A stretch of DNA of 64,000 bases. Source: Nocardioides sp. T2.26MG-1 (lineage in GTDB: Bacteria > Actinomycetota > Actinomycetes > Propionibacteriales > Nocardioidaceae). The notes beneath the pieces are model-generated. The model ran no database searches and was not told the origin of the DNA. It saw only the letters and a list, made by a program, of their open reading frames with translations. Positions 26,264-34,581 of this stretch are shown one piece after another (positions within the stretch are counted from its first letter, which is position 1; every line of letters starts with the position of its first letter). Location: assembly GCF_950101795.1 (NCBI RefSeq), contig NZ_CATNLZ010000003.1, forward strand, positions 62,001 to 126,000. Reading direction: 5' to 3'. The translations under genes and the position numbers were made by a program.

Positions 26264-27712
26264 TCACTCCAGCGTGAACTCGACCGTCCGGGCGGCGAGG
26301 TCGGCGGTGGTGAGCCGGACCCGCACGTCGGTGCCGAGCGGCAGCGGCTCCGCGCCGACCAGTCGCGCCTCGACGTCCGGGTCGTGGATGACGACCACCC
26401 CGCGCCGCGGGTCCTTCTCGTCCACGTCGACCACGACGCCGTCGAAGACCTCGCCGACCCGGGAGCGCAGCACGCCGGCCTCGACGAGGTCGACCACCTG
26501 CCGCTCGTAGGAACGGGCTCGCGCCCCGGAGGCCTGCAGGGTCTTCGGCAGGTCCGGGAGCGCGGCGAGCACCCACGCCGGCACCTCGGTGCCGGCGCAC
26601 AGCGCCAGGCAGACCTCGCCGGCGTACCGGTCGCCGAGGCGGCGCAGCGGCGCGGTCACGTGCGCGTACTCCGAGGCCAGCGCGGAGTGCTGGGGGTCGG
26701 CGGGCATCTCGCCGTCGAACGCGACGTACCCGCTGCCGCGCAGCAGTCGGGTGGAGGCGTTGACCATCGCGGCGTGGCTGGGGATCGACGGGTCCAGCGA
26801 GCGGATGAAGTCGGGGTAGAGCTGCTCGGCGGGCCAGTCGATGCGCAGCGCGCGGGCGGTGCGGTGCAGCCGCTGCACGTCCCGCGGGTCCGGCGGCGGG
26901 AGCGTGCGCAGCAGCCCGACCCGGGCGTAGACCATCAGCGAGGCGGCCGCGAAGCCGGTGAGCAGCGAGATCTGGGCGTTCCACTGCTCCACGGGGAGCT
27001 GCTTGCGGAACTCCAGCCGCCACTCCTCCCCCTCGACGTCGACCTCCTGCTCGGGCAGCGGCAGCGAGACCCCGCCGCGGTCGGCCTCGCGGGCCAGGCG
27101 GAGCTCGCCGACCTCCTTCAGCAGCGTCAGCACCGGGGCGCCGGTGCCGGCGTCGATCGCGCGCTGCGCCTCGTCGTAGGAGAGCTGGGCGACCGAGCGG
27201 ACCCGCGCCCGCTCGACGCGTACGTCGGTGCGTCCGCCCTCGCCGTCGACCCGGATCGTCCACAGCAGGGCGGGGCGGACCTGGCCCGGCAGCAGCGACG
27301 CCGCGTCCTCGCTGATGCTGCGCGGGTGCAGCGGGATCTTGGAGTCCGCGCCGTAGAGCGTCTCGCCGCGGCGGTTCGCCTCGACGTCGACCGGGTCTCC
27401 GGCGGTCACGAACGCCGCGACGTCGGCGATCGCGTACTGCACGACGTAGCCGTCACCGTCCCGCTCGATGTGCAGCGCCTGGTCGAGGTCGAGCGCCCCG
27501 GCGGGGTCGATGGTGACGAACGGCAGGCCGGTGCGGTCCAGGTCCGGCAGCCGGGGTGCCGCAGCGGACGCGGCCGCCGCCTCCTCGACCTCGGGTGGGA
27601 ACTCGGCGGTGACCTCGAGGTCGGCCTGGATCTGCGCGATGCCGTCCCGCAGCGCGGCAGCAGCCACCCCGTCGCGGACGGAGCGGACCCGGACGACACG
27701 GCTGCTCGGCAT
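26264..27712 (-). CDS. RNB-domain exoribonuclease (RNase II/R family)
   Basis: 482 aa, shorter than classical RNase R (about 800) and lacking its N-terminal cold-shock domains. The RNB catalytic core is clear: FVTIDPAGALDLDQALHIER (Asp cluster for two metals), ADVAAFVTAGDPVD, KIPLHPRSISEDAASLLPGQ and the C-terminal HVTAPLRRLGDRYAGE. A small beta-rich S1-like end closes the protein. Degrades RNA 3' to 5'. Start ATG at 27712 is 6 nt after TATGGT on the minus strand, indicating a leaderless mRNA. Divergent from yaaA. Confidence 0.92.
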   Translation of the reverse strand: MPSSRVVRVRSVRDGVAAAALRDGIAQIQADLEVTAEFPPEVEEAAAASAAAPRLPDLDRTGLPFVTIDPAGALDLDQALHIERDGDGYVVQYAIADVAAFVTAGDPVDVEANRRGETLYGADSKIPLHPRSISEDAASLLPGQVRPALLWTIRVDGEGGRTDVRVERARVRSVAQLSYDEAQRAIDAGTGAPVLTLLKEVGELRLAREADRGGVSLPLPEQEVDVEGEEWRLEFRKQLPVEQWNAQISLLTGFAAASLMVYARVGLLRTLPPPDPRDVQRLHRTARALRIDWPAEQLYPDFIRSLDPSIPSHAAMVNASTRLLRGSGYVAFDGEMPADPQHSALASEYAHVTAPLRRLGDRYAGEVCLALCAGTEVPAWVLAALPDLPKTLQASGARARSYERQVVDLVEAGVLRSRVGEVFDGVVVDVDEKDPRRGVVVIHDPDVEARLVGAEPLPLGTDVRVRLTTADLAARTVEFTLE

Positions 27713-27730
27713 ACCGGCACCATAACCACC

Positions 27731-28486
27731 GTGTTGATGCTGCTGCCGCCCAGCGAGGGCAAGTCCACCGCGCGGCGGGGTCGTGCCCTGGACCCCGACG
27801 GCCTGTCCTTCCCGGCGCTGAGCGGGGCGCGCGAGCGGGTGCTGGGTGCGCTCGAGGAGCTGTGCGGCGGCGACCCGGCGGCGGCCGCGAAGACGCTGGG
27901 ACTGGGCGCCACGCAGCACGACCTGGTCGAGCTCAACGCCCGGCTGCGGACCGCGCCGACCCAGCGGGCCGACCAGACCTACACCGGCGTGCTGTACGAC
28001 GCCCTGGACGTCGCCACGCTGTCCGCGGCCGCCAGGCGGCGGGCCGCGACCCGGGTCGCGGTCACCTCGAGCCTGTTCGGGTTGGTGCGCACCGCGGACC
28101 GGATCCCGGCGTACCGGCTCTCCGGCGACACGACGCTGCCCGGCCTCGGCCCGGTCGCGGCCGTGTGGCGCGAGCGGCTCGGGCCCGTGCTGACCGACGC
28201 GGTCGGAGGCGGGCTGCTCGTGGACCTGCGCAGCGGCACGTACGTCGCGTTCTGGCGGCCGGCGGGCGTGCGCACCGCCAGCGTGCGGGTGCTGCACGAG
28301 GCGAACGGCCGGCGCCAGGTGGTCAGCCACTTCAACAAGGCGACCAAGGGCCGGATCGTGCGCGCGCTGCTCGAGGCCGGCGCCGACCCGCGCACCCCGG
28401 CGCGACTGGCCGAGGCGCTGCGCGACCTCGGCTGGGTGGTCGAGGAGGACGGCAACCGCCTCGACGTCGTCGTCAGCGAGCTCTGA
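27731..28486 (+). CDS. yaaA: YaaA family peroxide-stress protein (DUF328)
   Basis: 251 aa. Starts with the family hallmark LLPPSEGKS and has YTGVLYDALD, SSLFGLV and RIPAYRLS in the expected order, and NKATKGRIVRALLE near the C-terminus. In E. coli YaaA lowers free iron during hydrogen peroxide stress and binds DNA; cytoplasmic. GTG 27731 is chosen because it gives the usual spacing before LLPPSEGK; ATG 27737 is possible. Ends 1 nt before the convergent RNase H gene. Confidence 0.92.
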   Translation: MLMLLPPSEGKSTARRGRALDPDGLSFPALSGARERVLGALEELCGGDPAAAAKTLGLGATQHDLVELNARLRTAPTQRADQTYTGVLYDALDVATLSAAARRRAATRVAVTSSLFGLVRTADRIPAYRLSGDTTLPGLGPVAAVWRERLGPVLTDAVGGGLLVDLRSGTYVAFWRPAGVRTASVRVLHEANGRRQVVSHFNKATKGRIVRALLEAGADPRTPARLAEALRDLGWVVEEDGNRLDVVVSEL

Positions 28487-29698
28487 CTACCACTTCGTGA
28501 CGTCGGCGGCGAACACGTCGTTGCCCGGCGGCAGCGCGTTGTACATCCGCAGCGACGGCCGGTCGTCGTAGTACGAGATCACCGTCACCGACGCCGGGGT
28601 GAGCTCCATCCGGAACACCGCCTCGAGGGAGGCGTCGACGGCGTTCGCGACCAGGGTCTTGATCGGGGTCACGTGGCTGACGACCACGACGGTCTTGCCG
28701 GTGTGCGCCTCCAGCAGCCGCGCCAGGCCCGCGAGCACCCGCTCCTGGACGACCCGGAACGACTCGCCCCCGCCGGGCGCGACGTCGAGCGACCCCAGCC
28801 ATGCCTTCAGATCCTCGGGGTACCGCTCCCCCACCTCGGCGAAGGTCAGCCCGTCCCAGGCGCCGAACTCCATCTCGGCGAAGCCCGGCTCGACCTCGAC
28901 CTCCCTGCCGAGGACGTCGGCGAGGATCTCGGCCGACTCGCGTGTGCGCCGCACCGGCGAGGCCACGACCGCGTCGACCCGGTCGGCGATCGGCGAGAGC
29001 CAGTCGGCGACCGCCCGGATCTGCGCCTTGCCCTCGTCGCTCAGCCCGGGGTTGGCGCTGGCCAGCCCGCCGGAGAACCGCTTCGCGGTCGTGTGCGGGG
29101 TGACTCCGTGCCGGACCAGCACCACGGTCGTCGGCTCGCCACCGCCACCCCAGCCGCGTGCCTGGCTCTGGATGGAGGCCGGCTGCTCCCCCTCCGGCGC
29201 CCGGGGGGACTCGACCTCCTCGATCAGCGAGTCCGGCTCCTGCAGCTCCGCGGCGACCGTGACGCCGCTGCGCTTGCCGTCGAGCGCCTCGTTGACCAGC
29301 CGGTCGGCGTGCGTGTTCTGCCCCCGCGGCACCCAGGTGTACGTCGTGCCGGACGGCGCCAGCCGGGTCGCCTCGGCCGCCAGCGGCCGCATGTCGGGGT
29401 GCTTGATCTTCCAGCGGCCCGACATCTGCTCGACCACGAGCTTGGAGTCCATCCGGACCTCGATCTCGGCGTCCGGGGCGTACTGCTCGGCCAGCCGCAG
29501 CCCGGCGATCAGCGCGGAGTACTCCGCCACGTTGTTGGACGCCACCCCGATCGCGGTGCCGTCCTCGGCGATCACCGCGCCGGTGTCGGCGTCGCGCAGG
29601 ACCGCGCCGTACGCCGCCGGGCCGGGGTTGCCGCGCGAACCGCCGTCGGCCTCGATGACGACCCTGGTGATGGAGGGCCTGGTGACGGGCTCGGTCAC
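28487..29698 (-). CDS. Bifunctional RNase H / acid phosphatase (histidine phosphatase)
   Basis: 403 aa. The N-terminal RNase HI domain (residues 10-140) shows the catalytic carboxylates in EADGGSRGNPGPA, NNVAEYSALIAGL, RMDSKLVVEQM and NTHADRLVNEAL. A linker leads to a histidine-phosphatase domain (about 195-400) with LVRHGVTPHTT (phospho-His), Arg in SPVRRTRESAEI, Glu in EMEFGAWDG and VSHVTPIK. This fusion is known in actinobacteria (M. tuberculosis Rv2228c), where RNase H acts on RNA:DNA hybrids and the second domain resembles CobC. GTG start overlaps the zinc-ribbon gene stop by 4 nt. Confidence 0.93.
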   Translation of the reverse strand: MTEPVTRPSITRVVIEADGGSRGNPGPAAYGAVLRDADTGAVIAEDGTAIGVASNNVAEYSALIAGLRLAEQYAPDAEIEVRMDSKLVVEQMSGRWKIKHPDMRPLAAEATRLAPSGTTYTWVPRGQNTHADRLVNEALDGKRSGVTVAAELQEPDSLIEEVESPRAPEGEQPASIQSQARGWGGGGEPTTVVLVRHGVTPHTTAKRFSGGLASANPGLSDEGKAQIRAVADWLSPIADRVDAVVASPVRRTRESAEILADVLGREVEVEPGFAEMEFGAWDGLTFAEVGERYPEDLKAWLGSLDVAPGGGESFRVVQERVLAGLARLLEAHTGKTVVVVSHVTPIKTLVANAVDASLEAVFRMELTPASVTVISYYDDRPSLRMYNALPPGNDVFAADVTKW

Positions 29699-30438
29699 AG
29701 ACCTGACTCGGCGGTGCGCACCAGGATCCGCTGGCACTCCTCGCAGCGGATCACGTCGTCGGCCGGGGCGGCCCTGATGACCGCGATCTCGGCGTTGTCG
29801 ATGCCGAGCTGGCAGCCGGTGCAGCGCCGCTGGCGCAGCTCCGCAGCGCCGATGCCGCCCTTCTGCTCCCGCAGCCGGCCGTAGAGCGCCAGCAGGTCGG
29901 CCGGGAGACCCTCGACCGCGGGCGCCCGCTCGGCCTCCAGCGAGGTGAGCTCGGCGTCGATCACGGCCAGCCGCTCGTCGCGGGCGGCGGCGAGCTCGGC
30001 CAGCCGGTGGTCGGCCTCGGTGACCCGGGCGACCAGCTCGTCGAGGTCGCGCTGGGCGTCCTCGAGCCGGGCCATCACCTCGAGCTCCTCGTCCTCGAGC
30101 GAGGAGATGCGGCGCTCGAGCGACTCGAGCTCGTGCCCCATCCGCTCGAGGTCCTTGGGGTTGGTGACCAGGCCCTGGTCCATCCGGTCGCGGTCGCGCC
30201 GGCGGCGGGTCTTGACCGCCTCGACGTCCGCGTCGACCTTCTCCTGCTCGACGGTCAGGTCATCGACGGTGATCCGGGCGTCGCGGGCGCGGTTGTCGAG
30301 ATCGGTGCGGCTGGCCTGGAGCGTCGCGATCTCCGCGAGCTCGGGCAGGCTCGCCCGCTGGTGGCGCAGCAGGTCGGCTCGGGCGTCGAGCGCCTGCACG
30401 TCGAGGAGCTTGAGCTGGGCGGACGGGTCGGCTTTCAG
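29695..30438 (-). CDS. Coiled-coil C4-type zinc-ribbon protein
   Basis: 247 aa. A long antiparallel coiled coil (about residues 15-190, rich in Glu/Arg/Leu heptads) followed by a zinc ribbon, CTGCQLG and CEECQRIL. The family is widely conserved in actinobacteria, next to nif3-like and RNase H genes as here, with a suspected nucleic-acid or ribosome role that is unproven. The frame begins with KADPSAQLKLLDVQAL, as in relatives, so the start is probably the CTG at 30438, 5-6 nt after GAGGAG; GTG 30399 would drop these residues. Confidence 0.88.
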   Translation of the reverse strand: MKADPSAQLKLLDVQALDARADLLRHQRASLPELAEIATLQASRTDLDNRARDARITVDDLTVEQEKVDADVEAVKTRRRRDRDRMDQGLVTNPKDLERMGHELESLERRISSLEDEELEVMARLEDAQRDLDELVARVTEADHRLAELAAARDERLAVIDAELTSLEAERAPAVEGLPADLLALYGRLREQKGGIGAAELRQRRCTGCQLGIDNAEIAVIRAAPADDVIRCEECQRILVRTAESGL

Positions 30439-30448
30439 GGGGTGCTCC

Positions 30449-31576
30449 TCAGATGCGGAACTGCCAGGGGTCGGTCCGGATGGTGCTCACCCGGGTCTCC
30501 ACCGTATCGCCCGGACGGCCCAGCGCACGCCGCAGCCGTGCCTCGACGACCGGGAGCCAGGTCCACTCCGCCGCCCAGTGCGCCACGTCGACCAGCGCGG
30601 GCCCGTCGCGCTCGACGAACTCGCTCGCCGGGTGGTGCCGCAGGTCGCTGGTGACGTACACGTCGGCGTCGGTGCGGGCGACCGTGTCGAGCAGGAAGTC
30701 GCCGGCCCCGCCGCACAGCGCCACCCGGCGCACCGGGCGCGCCGGGTCGCCCGCGACGCGCACCCCCTGGGCGGTCGCCGGCAGCGCGGCCCCCACGCCG
30801 GCGGCGAACTCCTCCAGCGTGGTCGTGGGCACCGACCCGATCCGCCCGGTGCCGGTCGTCGCGAGCCCCGGGTCGCCGAGCTCGACGACGTCGTACGCCG
30901 GCTCCTCGTACGGGTGGGCCGCGAGCATCGCGCGCACCACCGAGGCGCGCCGGTGCCGGGCCAGCACCACCTCGACGCGGACCTCGCTGACCACCTCCAC
31001 CTCGTCGACGGTGCCGATCGTGGGGTGCGCGCCCTCGAGCGGCCGGAACCGGCCCTCGCCGGGGGTCGAGAACGAGGCGTGGTCGTAGTCGCCGATCCGG
31101 CCGGCGCCGGCGACGGCGAGCGCCGCACGCAGCCGGTCGGCGTCGCCGGCCGGCACGAAGACGGTGAGCTTGTCCAGCGGGTCCGCGGGGGCCGGCAGGA
31201 TCGGCTCGAGGTCGGTGAGGCCGAGCGCGAGCGCCATCGCCTCGGAGACGCCGCCCTCCGCCTGGTCGGCGTTGGTGTGGGCGGCGAGCAGCGCGCAGCC
31301 CGCGCCGGCGAGCGCGGCCAGGGTGCGTCCCTTGGGGGTGGTCGCCGGGAACCCGTGGACGGCCTTGAGGAACAGCGGGTGGTGGGTGACCAGCAGGTCC
31401 GCTCCCCACGCGGCCGCCTCCTGCGCCACCGGCAACACCGGGTCGACCGCGAACAGCACCTTGCGCACCGGCGCCGCGGGGTCGCCGTACACGAGACCGA
31501 CGGCGTCCCACGAGTCGGCGGTGGCGGGCGGGTACCACCCGTGCAGCAGGTCGACGACGTCCGCGAGCGTGGGCAT
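30449..31576 (-). CDS. Nif3-like dinuclear metal-centre protein
   Basis: 375 aa. DUF34/NIF3 fold with the metal-binding motif LLVTHHPLFLK (about residue 62) and the second set of ligands near the C-terminus (DVAHWAAEWTWLP). Central PII-like insert (about residues 135-230, with AMLAAHPYEEPAYDVVEL) as in the long bacterial form. Proposed GTP cyclohydrolase I type 2 activity for this family is not secure. ATG 31576 lies 6 nt after TAGCCT, so a leaderless operon start for nif3-zinc ribbon-RNase H is likely. Confidence 0.9.
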   Translation of the reverse strand: MPTLADVVDLLHGWYPPATADSWDAVGLVYGDPAAPVRKVLFAVDPVLPVAQEAAAWGADLLVTHHPLFLKAVHGFPATTPKGRTLAALAGAGCALLAAHTNADQAEGGVSEAMALALGLTDLEPILPAPADPLDKLTVFVPAGDADRLRAALAVAGAGRIGDYDHASFSTPGEGRFRPLEGAHPTIGTVDEVEVVSEVRVEVVLARHRRASVVRAMLAAHPYEEPAYDVVELGDPGLATTGTGRIGSVPTTTLEEFAAGVGAALPATAQGVRVAGDPARPVRRVALCGGAGDFLLDTVARTDADVYVTSDLRHHPASEFVERDGPALVDVAHWAAEWTWLPVVEARLRRALGRPGDTVETRVSTIRTDPWQFRI

Positions 31577-31728
31577 GGCTCGAGGCTATCGGGGGGGATC
31601 TGCCCGCGGCGGGAGCGGCAGTGGACGACGGTGCGAGTGAAGGAGCGGTTGTGGTGGCGGCGCTGTGCGTCGCCCGGCACCGGCAACCGGATCATGGCCG
31701 AGGCGGGGGCCCAGGCTCAATGAGCTTT

Positions 31729-31795
31729 GGGGTAGTCCCTGACGATCGGGCCCCTGTTCGGCCCGATCTGGGGCCCGATCGTCAGGGAGTACCCC
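31729..31795. repeat. Large inverted repeat, 26-bp arms
   Basis: The 323-nt gap between the Nif3-like gene and the monooxygenase has no gene. It carries arms at 31729-31754 and 31770-31795 (GGGGTAGTCCCTGACGATCG... against its complement) that pair with a single mismatch around a 15-nt loop. The loop itself repeats CCCGATC. The hairpin is far longer than a terminator needs and ends neither neighbouring gene directly. Confidence 0.85.
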
Positions 31796-31899
31796 CTCGG
31801 CCGGCCAGCCCTGTCCGACGCCCACGGCAGCGCGGGGGCCGGGCTGGCGCCGTACCGGCCATGGGTTCTACGTCCCAGGATGGGATCTAGGCTCGCAGC

Positions 31900-32205
31900 A
31901 TGCCCGTCGTGAAGATCAACGCCATCTCCGTCCCGCCGCAGGCCCGCGAGGAGCTTGAGAAGCGCTTCGCCAACCGCGCCCACACCGTCGACGGCACGCC
32001 CGGCTTCCTGGGCTTCCAGCTGCTGCGGCCGGTGCGTGGCGAGGACCGCTACTTCGTGGTCACCCAGTGGGAGGACGAGGCGTCCTTCGAGGCCTGGCGC
32101 GACGGCGACGCGGTCGAGGCGCACGCCGGCGAGCGCCGCAGCCCGGTGTCCACCGGCGCCGATCTCCTGGAGTTCGAGGTCGTGCTGGACGTGCCGCGGG
32201 CCTGA
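31900..32205 (+). CDS. Antibiotic biosynthesis monooxygenase (ABM) family protein, possible heme-degrading enzyme
   Basis: 101 aa ABM-fold protein: VVKINAISVPPQAREELEKR, cut as INAISVPPQAREELEKR, then GFLGFQLLRP and YFVVTQWEDEASFEAW. In M. tuberculosis and relatives members of this size (MhuD-like) bind and cleave heme, using Asn, Trp and His residues; here Asn7, Trp (WEDE) and His (EAHAG) are in comparable positions. The feoAB operon downstream supports an iron link. The ATG lies 6 nt after TAGGCT (31888-31893), predicting a leaderless transcript. Confidence 0.85.
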   Translation: MPVVKINAISVPPQAREELEKRFANRAHTVDGTPGFLGFQLLRPVRGEDRYFVVTQWEDEASFEAWRDGDAVEAHAGERRSPVSTGADLLEFEVVLDVPRA

Positions 32206-32210
32206 TCCGA

Positions 32211-32245
32211 CGTTGACCCGCCCGAAAGTTTCGGGCGGGTCGACG
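32211..32245. terminator. 35-bp palindromic repeat copy 1 (probable terminator)
   Basis: Arms CGTTGACCCGCCCGAAA and TTTCGGGCGGGTCGACG around one central base, beginning 5 nt after the monooxygenase stop. One G.T-type mismatch. Same element as at 39302, 39355 and 58138. No U-tract follows. Confidence 0.75.
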
Positions 32246-32305
32246 TCATCTCGCGGCCGGAGGTGGCGGGACCAAGGTCCCTGGGCACTCCCCGACTACG
32301 GCGAG

Positions 32306-32324
32306 TAAGTTGAGCCTTACCTTC
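32306..32324 (+). promoter_or_regulatory. Putative iron box (IdeR/DtxR type)
   Basis: TAAGTTGAGCCTTACCTTC matches the IdeR/DtxR consensus TTAGGTTAGGCTAACCTAA at about 12 of 19 positions and sits 18 nt before the feoA start. Repression by iron-loaded IdeR would fit ferrous iron uptake. The match is partial, and support comes mainly from the genes it precedes. Confidence 0.5.
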
Positions 32325-32341
32325 GTCATGAGGAGTCGGGT

Positions 32342-32629
32342 TTGTCTGGTACGACGCGGTCGCTGGTGGAGCTGCCGGCCGGAGCGAGTGCGACGGTCGT
32401 GGGGCTCTCCGACGACGCCGAGCCGCACGTCGCCCGCCGGCTGGTCGACCTCGGCCTGGTGCCGGGCACCGAGGTCACCGTCGTACGCCGGGCGCCGCTG
32501 CGCGACCCGACGCTCTACCGGTTCGCCGACACCGCGATGTGCCTGCGCGCCGCACAGGCCCGCCTGGTGACGGTGCGGCTGAGCGTGGCCGCCGCCGTCG
32601 CCCCGCGCGCGGGCGTGACCGTGGCATGA
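32342..32629 (+). CDS. feoA: Ferrous iron transport protein A
   Basis: 95 aa SH3-like FeoA domain: LVELPAGASATVVGLSDD, ARRLVDLGLVPGTEVTVVRR (the family signature) and RFADTAMCLRAAQARLVTV. Small cytoplasmic protein that supports FeoB. TTG start at 32342 preceded by GAGGAG (32330-32335). Its stop overlaps the feoB start (ATGA). Iron-responsive control is suggested by the box upstream. Confidence 0.9.
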   Translation: MSGTTRSLVELPAGASATVVGLSDDAEPHVARRLVDLGLVPGTEVTVVRRAPLRDPTLYRFADTAMCLRAAQARLVTVRLSVAAAVAPRAGVTVA

Positions 32630-34581
32630 GCGCCCACTGCGACCCGGGCGGCGCCCAGGCCGGCTCGACGGCCACCGCCGAACGCCCGATGGTCGCGCTG
32701 GTCGGCGCCCCCAACGCCGGGAAGTCGACGATCTTCAACGCCCTCACCGGCCTGCGGGTCAAGACCGGCAACTACCCCGGTGTCACCGTCGGCCGCTCGC
32801 AGGGCAGCTGCACCCTCCCCGACGGGACCGCCGTGGACGTCGAGGACCTGCCCGGCACCTACAGCCTCGAGCCGATCAGCATCGACGAGCGGATCGTCGT
32901 CGACCTGCTCCACGGCCGCCTCGACGGCGTCGGCGAGCCGGGCGCGGTGGTCGTGGTCGCCGACGCCACCACGCTGCGTACGTCGCTCCGGCTCCTCGCC
33001 GGCGTGCTCGCCCTGGGCCGGCCGACCGCCCTGGTGCTGTCGATGCACGACGAGCTGGTCGCCCGCGGCGGCCGGCTCGACCTCGACCGGCTCGCGCGGG
33101 CGGTCGGCATCCCCGTGGTCATCGCCGACGGACGCAAGCGCTCCGGCGCCGCGGAGCTGCGCGACCTGCTGCCCGGCTGGGCGACCTGGACCGCACCGGT
33201 CGTGGCACCCCCCACCGACCCCGAGGGCTGCACCTCCTGGATCGGCTCCGTGCTGACGACCGCGGGCTACAGCAGTGCCCAGGAGAGCGCGCTGACCGCC
33301 CGGATCGACCGGGTGCTGCTGCACCCGGTGGCCGGCGTCGCGGTGTTCTTCGCGGTGATGTTCGGGTTCTTCCAGACGATCTTCGCGCTGGCCGCGCCCG
33401 CCCAGGACGCCATCGGCACCGGCATCGAGCGCCTCGCGACGGCCGTCACCGGCACGTTCGGCGACTCCGCACCGGTCCGCCTCGTCTCCGACGGCCTGCT
33501 CGGCGGCGTCGGCGGCGTCTTGGTCTTCGTGCCGCAGATCGCGCTGCTGTTCGTGCTCATCGCCGCCCTCGAGCAGGTGGGCTACCTCTCCCGCGCCGCG
33601 TTCCTGATGGACCGGGTGATGGCGCTGGCCGGCCTGGAGGGGCGGGCGTTCGTCGCGCTGCTCTCCTCCTTCGCCTGCGCGATCCCCGGCATCATGGCGA
33701 CCCGCACGATGCCGTCGGCGCGCGAGCGGCTGGCCACGATGCTCTCGGTGCCGCTCGTGACGTGCTCGGCGCGGCTGCCGGTCTACACGCTGCTGATCTC
33801 GATGCTGATCCCGGCCGACGCCCGCTGGGCCGGGATGAGCGCCCGCGGCGCGACGATGTTCGGGCTCTACCTGCTGGGTGCGGTGTCGATGATGCTCGCC
33901 GCCCGCGTCGCCACCCTGGTCGGCGGGGCGCGGCACACGCTGATGCCGTTCACGATGGAGATGCCGCCCTACCGCCTGCCGGCGCTGCGCTCGGTGGTGG
34001 TCGCCGTCTGGCTGCCGGTCAAGGGGTTCCTGCACAAGATGGGCACCGTGATCGTGGCCTCCACGATCGTGCTGTGGGCGCTGCTCAACCTGCCGGTGCA
34101 GTCCGCGGCCGAGCTGCGCTCGCACGGCGTGGACCCCGGCGACGGCTCGGCGGTCGCGGCGTACACGATGGAGCACAGCGTGGCCGCCGGCATCGGCCGC
34201 GCGGCGTCCCCGGTCTTCGACCCGCTGGGCTTCGACTGGCGCACGAACGTCGCGGTGATCTCCTCGCTCGCCGCCCGGGAGACGTTCGTCGCGACGATGG
34301 GGCAGATCACCGCCGCGAGCGACCCGTCGGATCCCTCCCAGGCACTGGAGGACACGACGTTCGACCGCGGCCCCCACGCGGGCGAGCCGGTGTTCACCTC
34401 CGCCACGCTCGCCGCGCTGCTGGTGTTCTTCGTCTACGCCCTGCAGTGCATGGCCACGATCGCGACCCTGCGGCGCGAGACCGGTGGCTGGCGGTGGCCG
34501 CTGACGGTCTTCGGCGCCTACTTCGCGCTCGCTTGGGCGATGGCGTTCCTGGCCCACACCGCGGTCGGAGCGTTCGCATGA
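32626..34581 (+). CDS. feoB: Ferrous iron transporter B (GTPase-permease)
   Basis: 651 aa. N-terminal G domain: G1 GAPNAGKST, G2 GNYPGVTVG, G3 DLPGTYSLEP. The G4 motif reads LSMHDEL where most FeoB proteins have NMxD, so base recognition may be altered. The C-terminal part has two Gate domains and about eight membrane helices, including PIALL-type segments (QIALLFVLIAALEQVGYLSR in two pieces) and the conserved FACAIPGIMATRT with Cys that lines the pore. Pumps Fe2+ across the inner membrane. Coupled to feoA and to the downstream NifU-domain gene by 4-nt overlaps. Confidence 0.95.
   Translation: MSAHCDPGGAQAGSTATAERPMVALVGAPNAGKSTIFNALTGLRVKTGNYPGVTVGRSQGSCTLPDGTAVDVEDLPGTYSLEPISIDERIVVDLLHGRLDGVGEPGAVVVVADATTLRTSLRLLAGVLALGRPTALVLSMHDELVARGGRLDLDRLARAVGIPVVIADGRKRSGAAELRDLLPGWATWTAPVVAPPTDPEGCTSWIGSVLTTAGYSSAQESALTARIDRVLLHPVAGVAVFFAVMFGFFQTIFALAAPAQDAIGTGIERLATAVTGTFGDSAPVRLVSDGLLGGVGGVLVFVPQIALLFVLIAALEQVGYLSRAAFLMDRVMALAGLEGRAFVALLSSFACAIPGIMATRTMPSARERLATMLSVPLVTCSARLPVYTLLISMLIPADARWAGMSARGATMFGLYLLGAVSMMLAARVATLVGGARHTLMPFTMEMPPYRLPALRSVVVAVWLPVKGFLHKMGTVIVASTIVLWALLNLPVQSAAELRSHGVDPGDGSAVAAYTMEHSVAAGIGRAASPVFDPLGFDWRTNVAVISSLAARETFVATMGQITAASDPSDPSQALEDTTFDRGPHAGEPVFTSATLAALLVFFVYALQCMATIATLRRETGGWRWPLTVFGAYFALAWAMAFLAHTAVGAFA

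Noticed and set aside
26222..27730. Long upstream extension of the yaaA frame
   Set aside because: It is antisense to the RNB-domain gene; YaaA proteins begin at LLPPSEGK.
31586..31890. Small frames covering the large inverted repeat
   Set aside because: Both strands give similar Pro/Arg/Asp peptides simply because the DNA is palindromic; no start signal or family.
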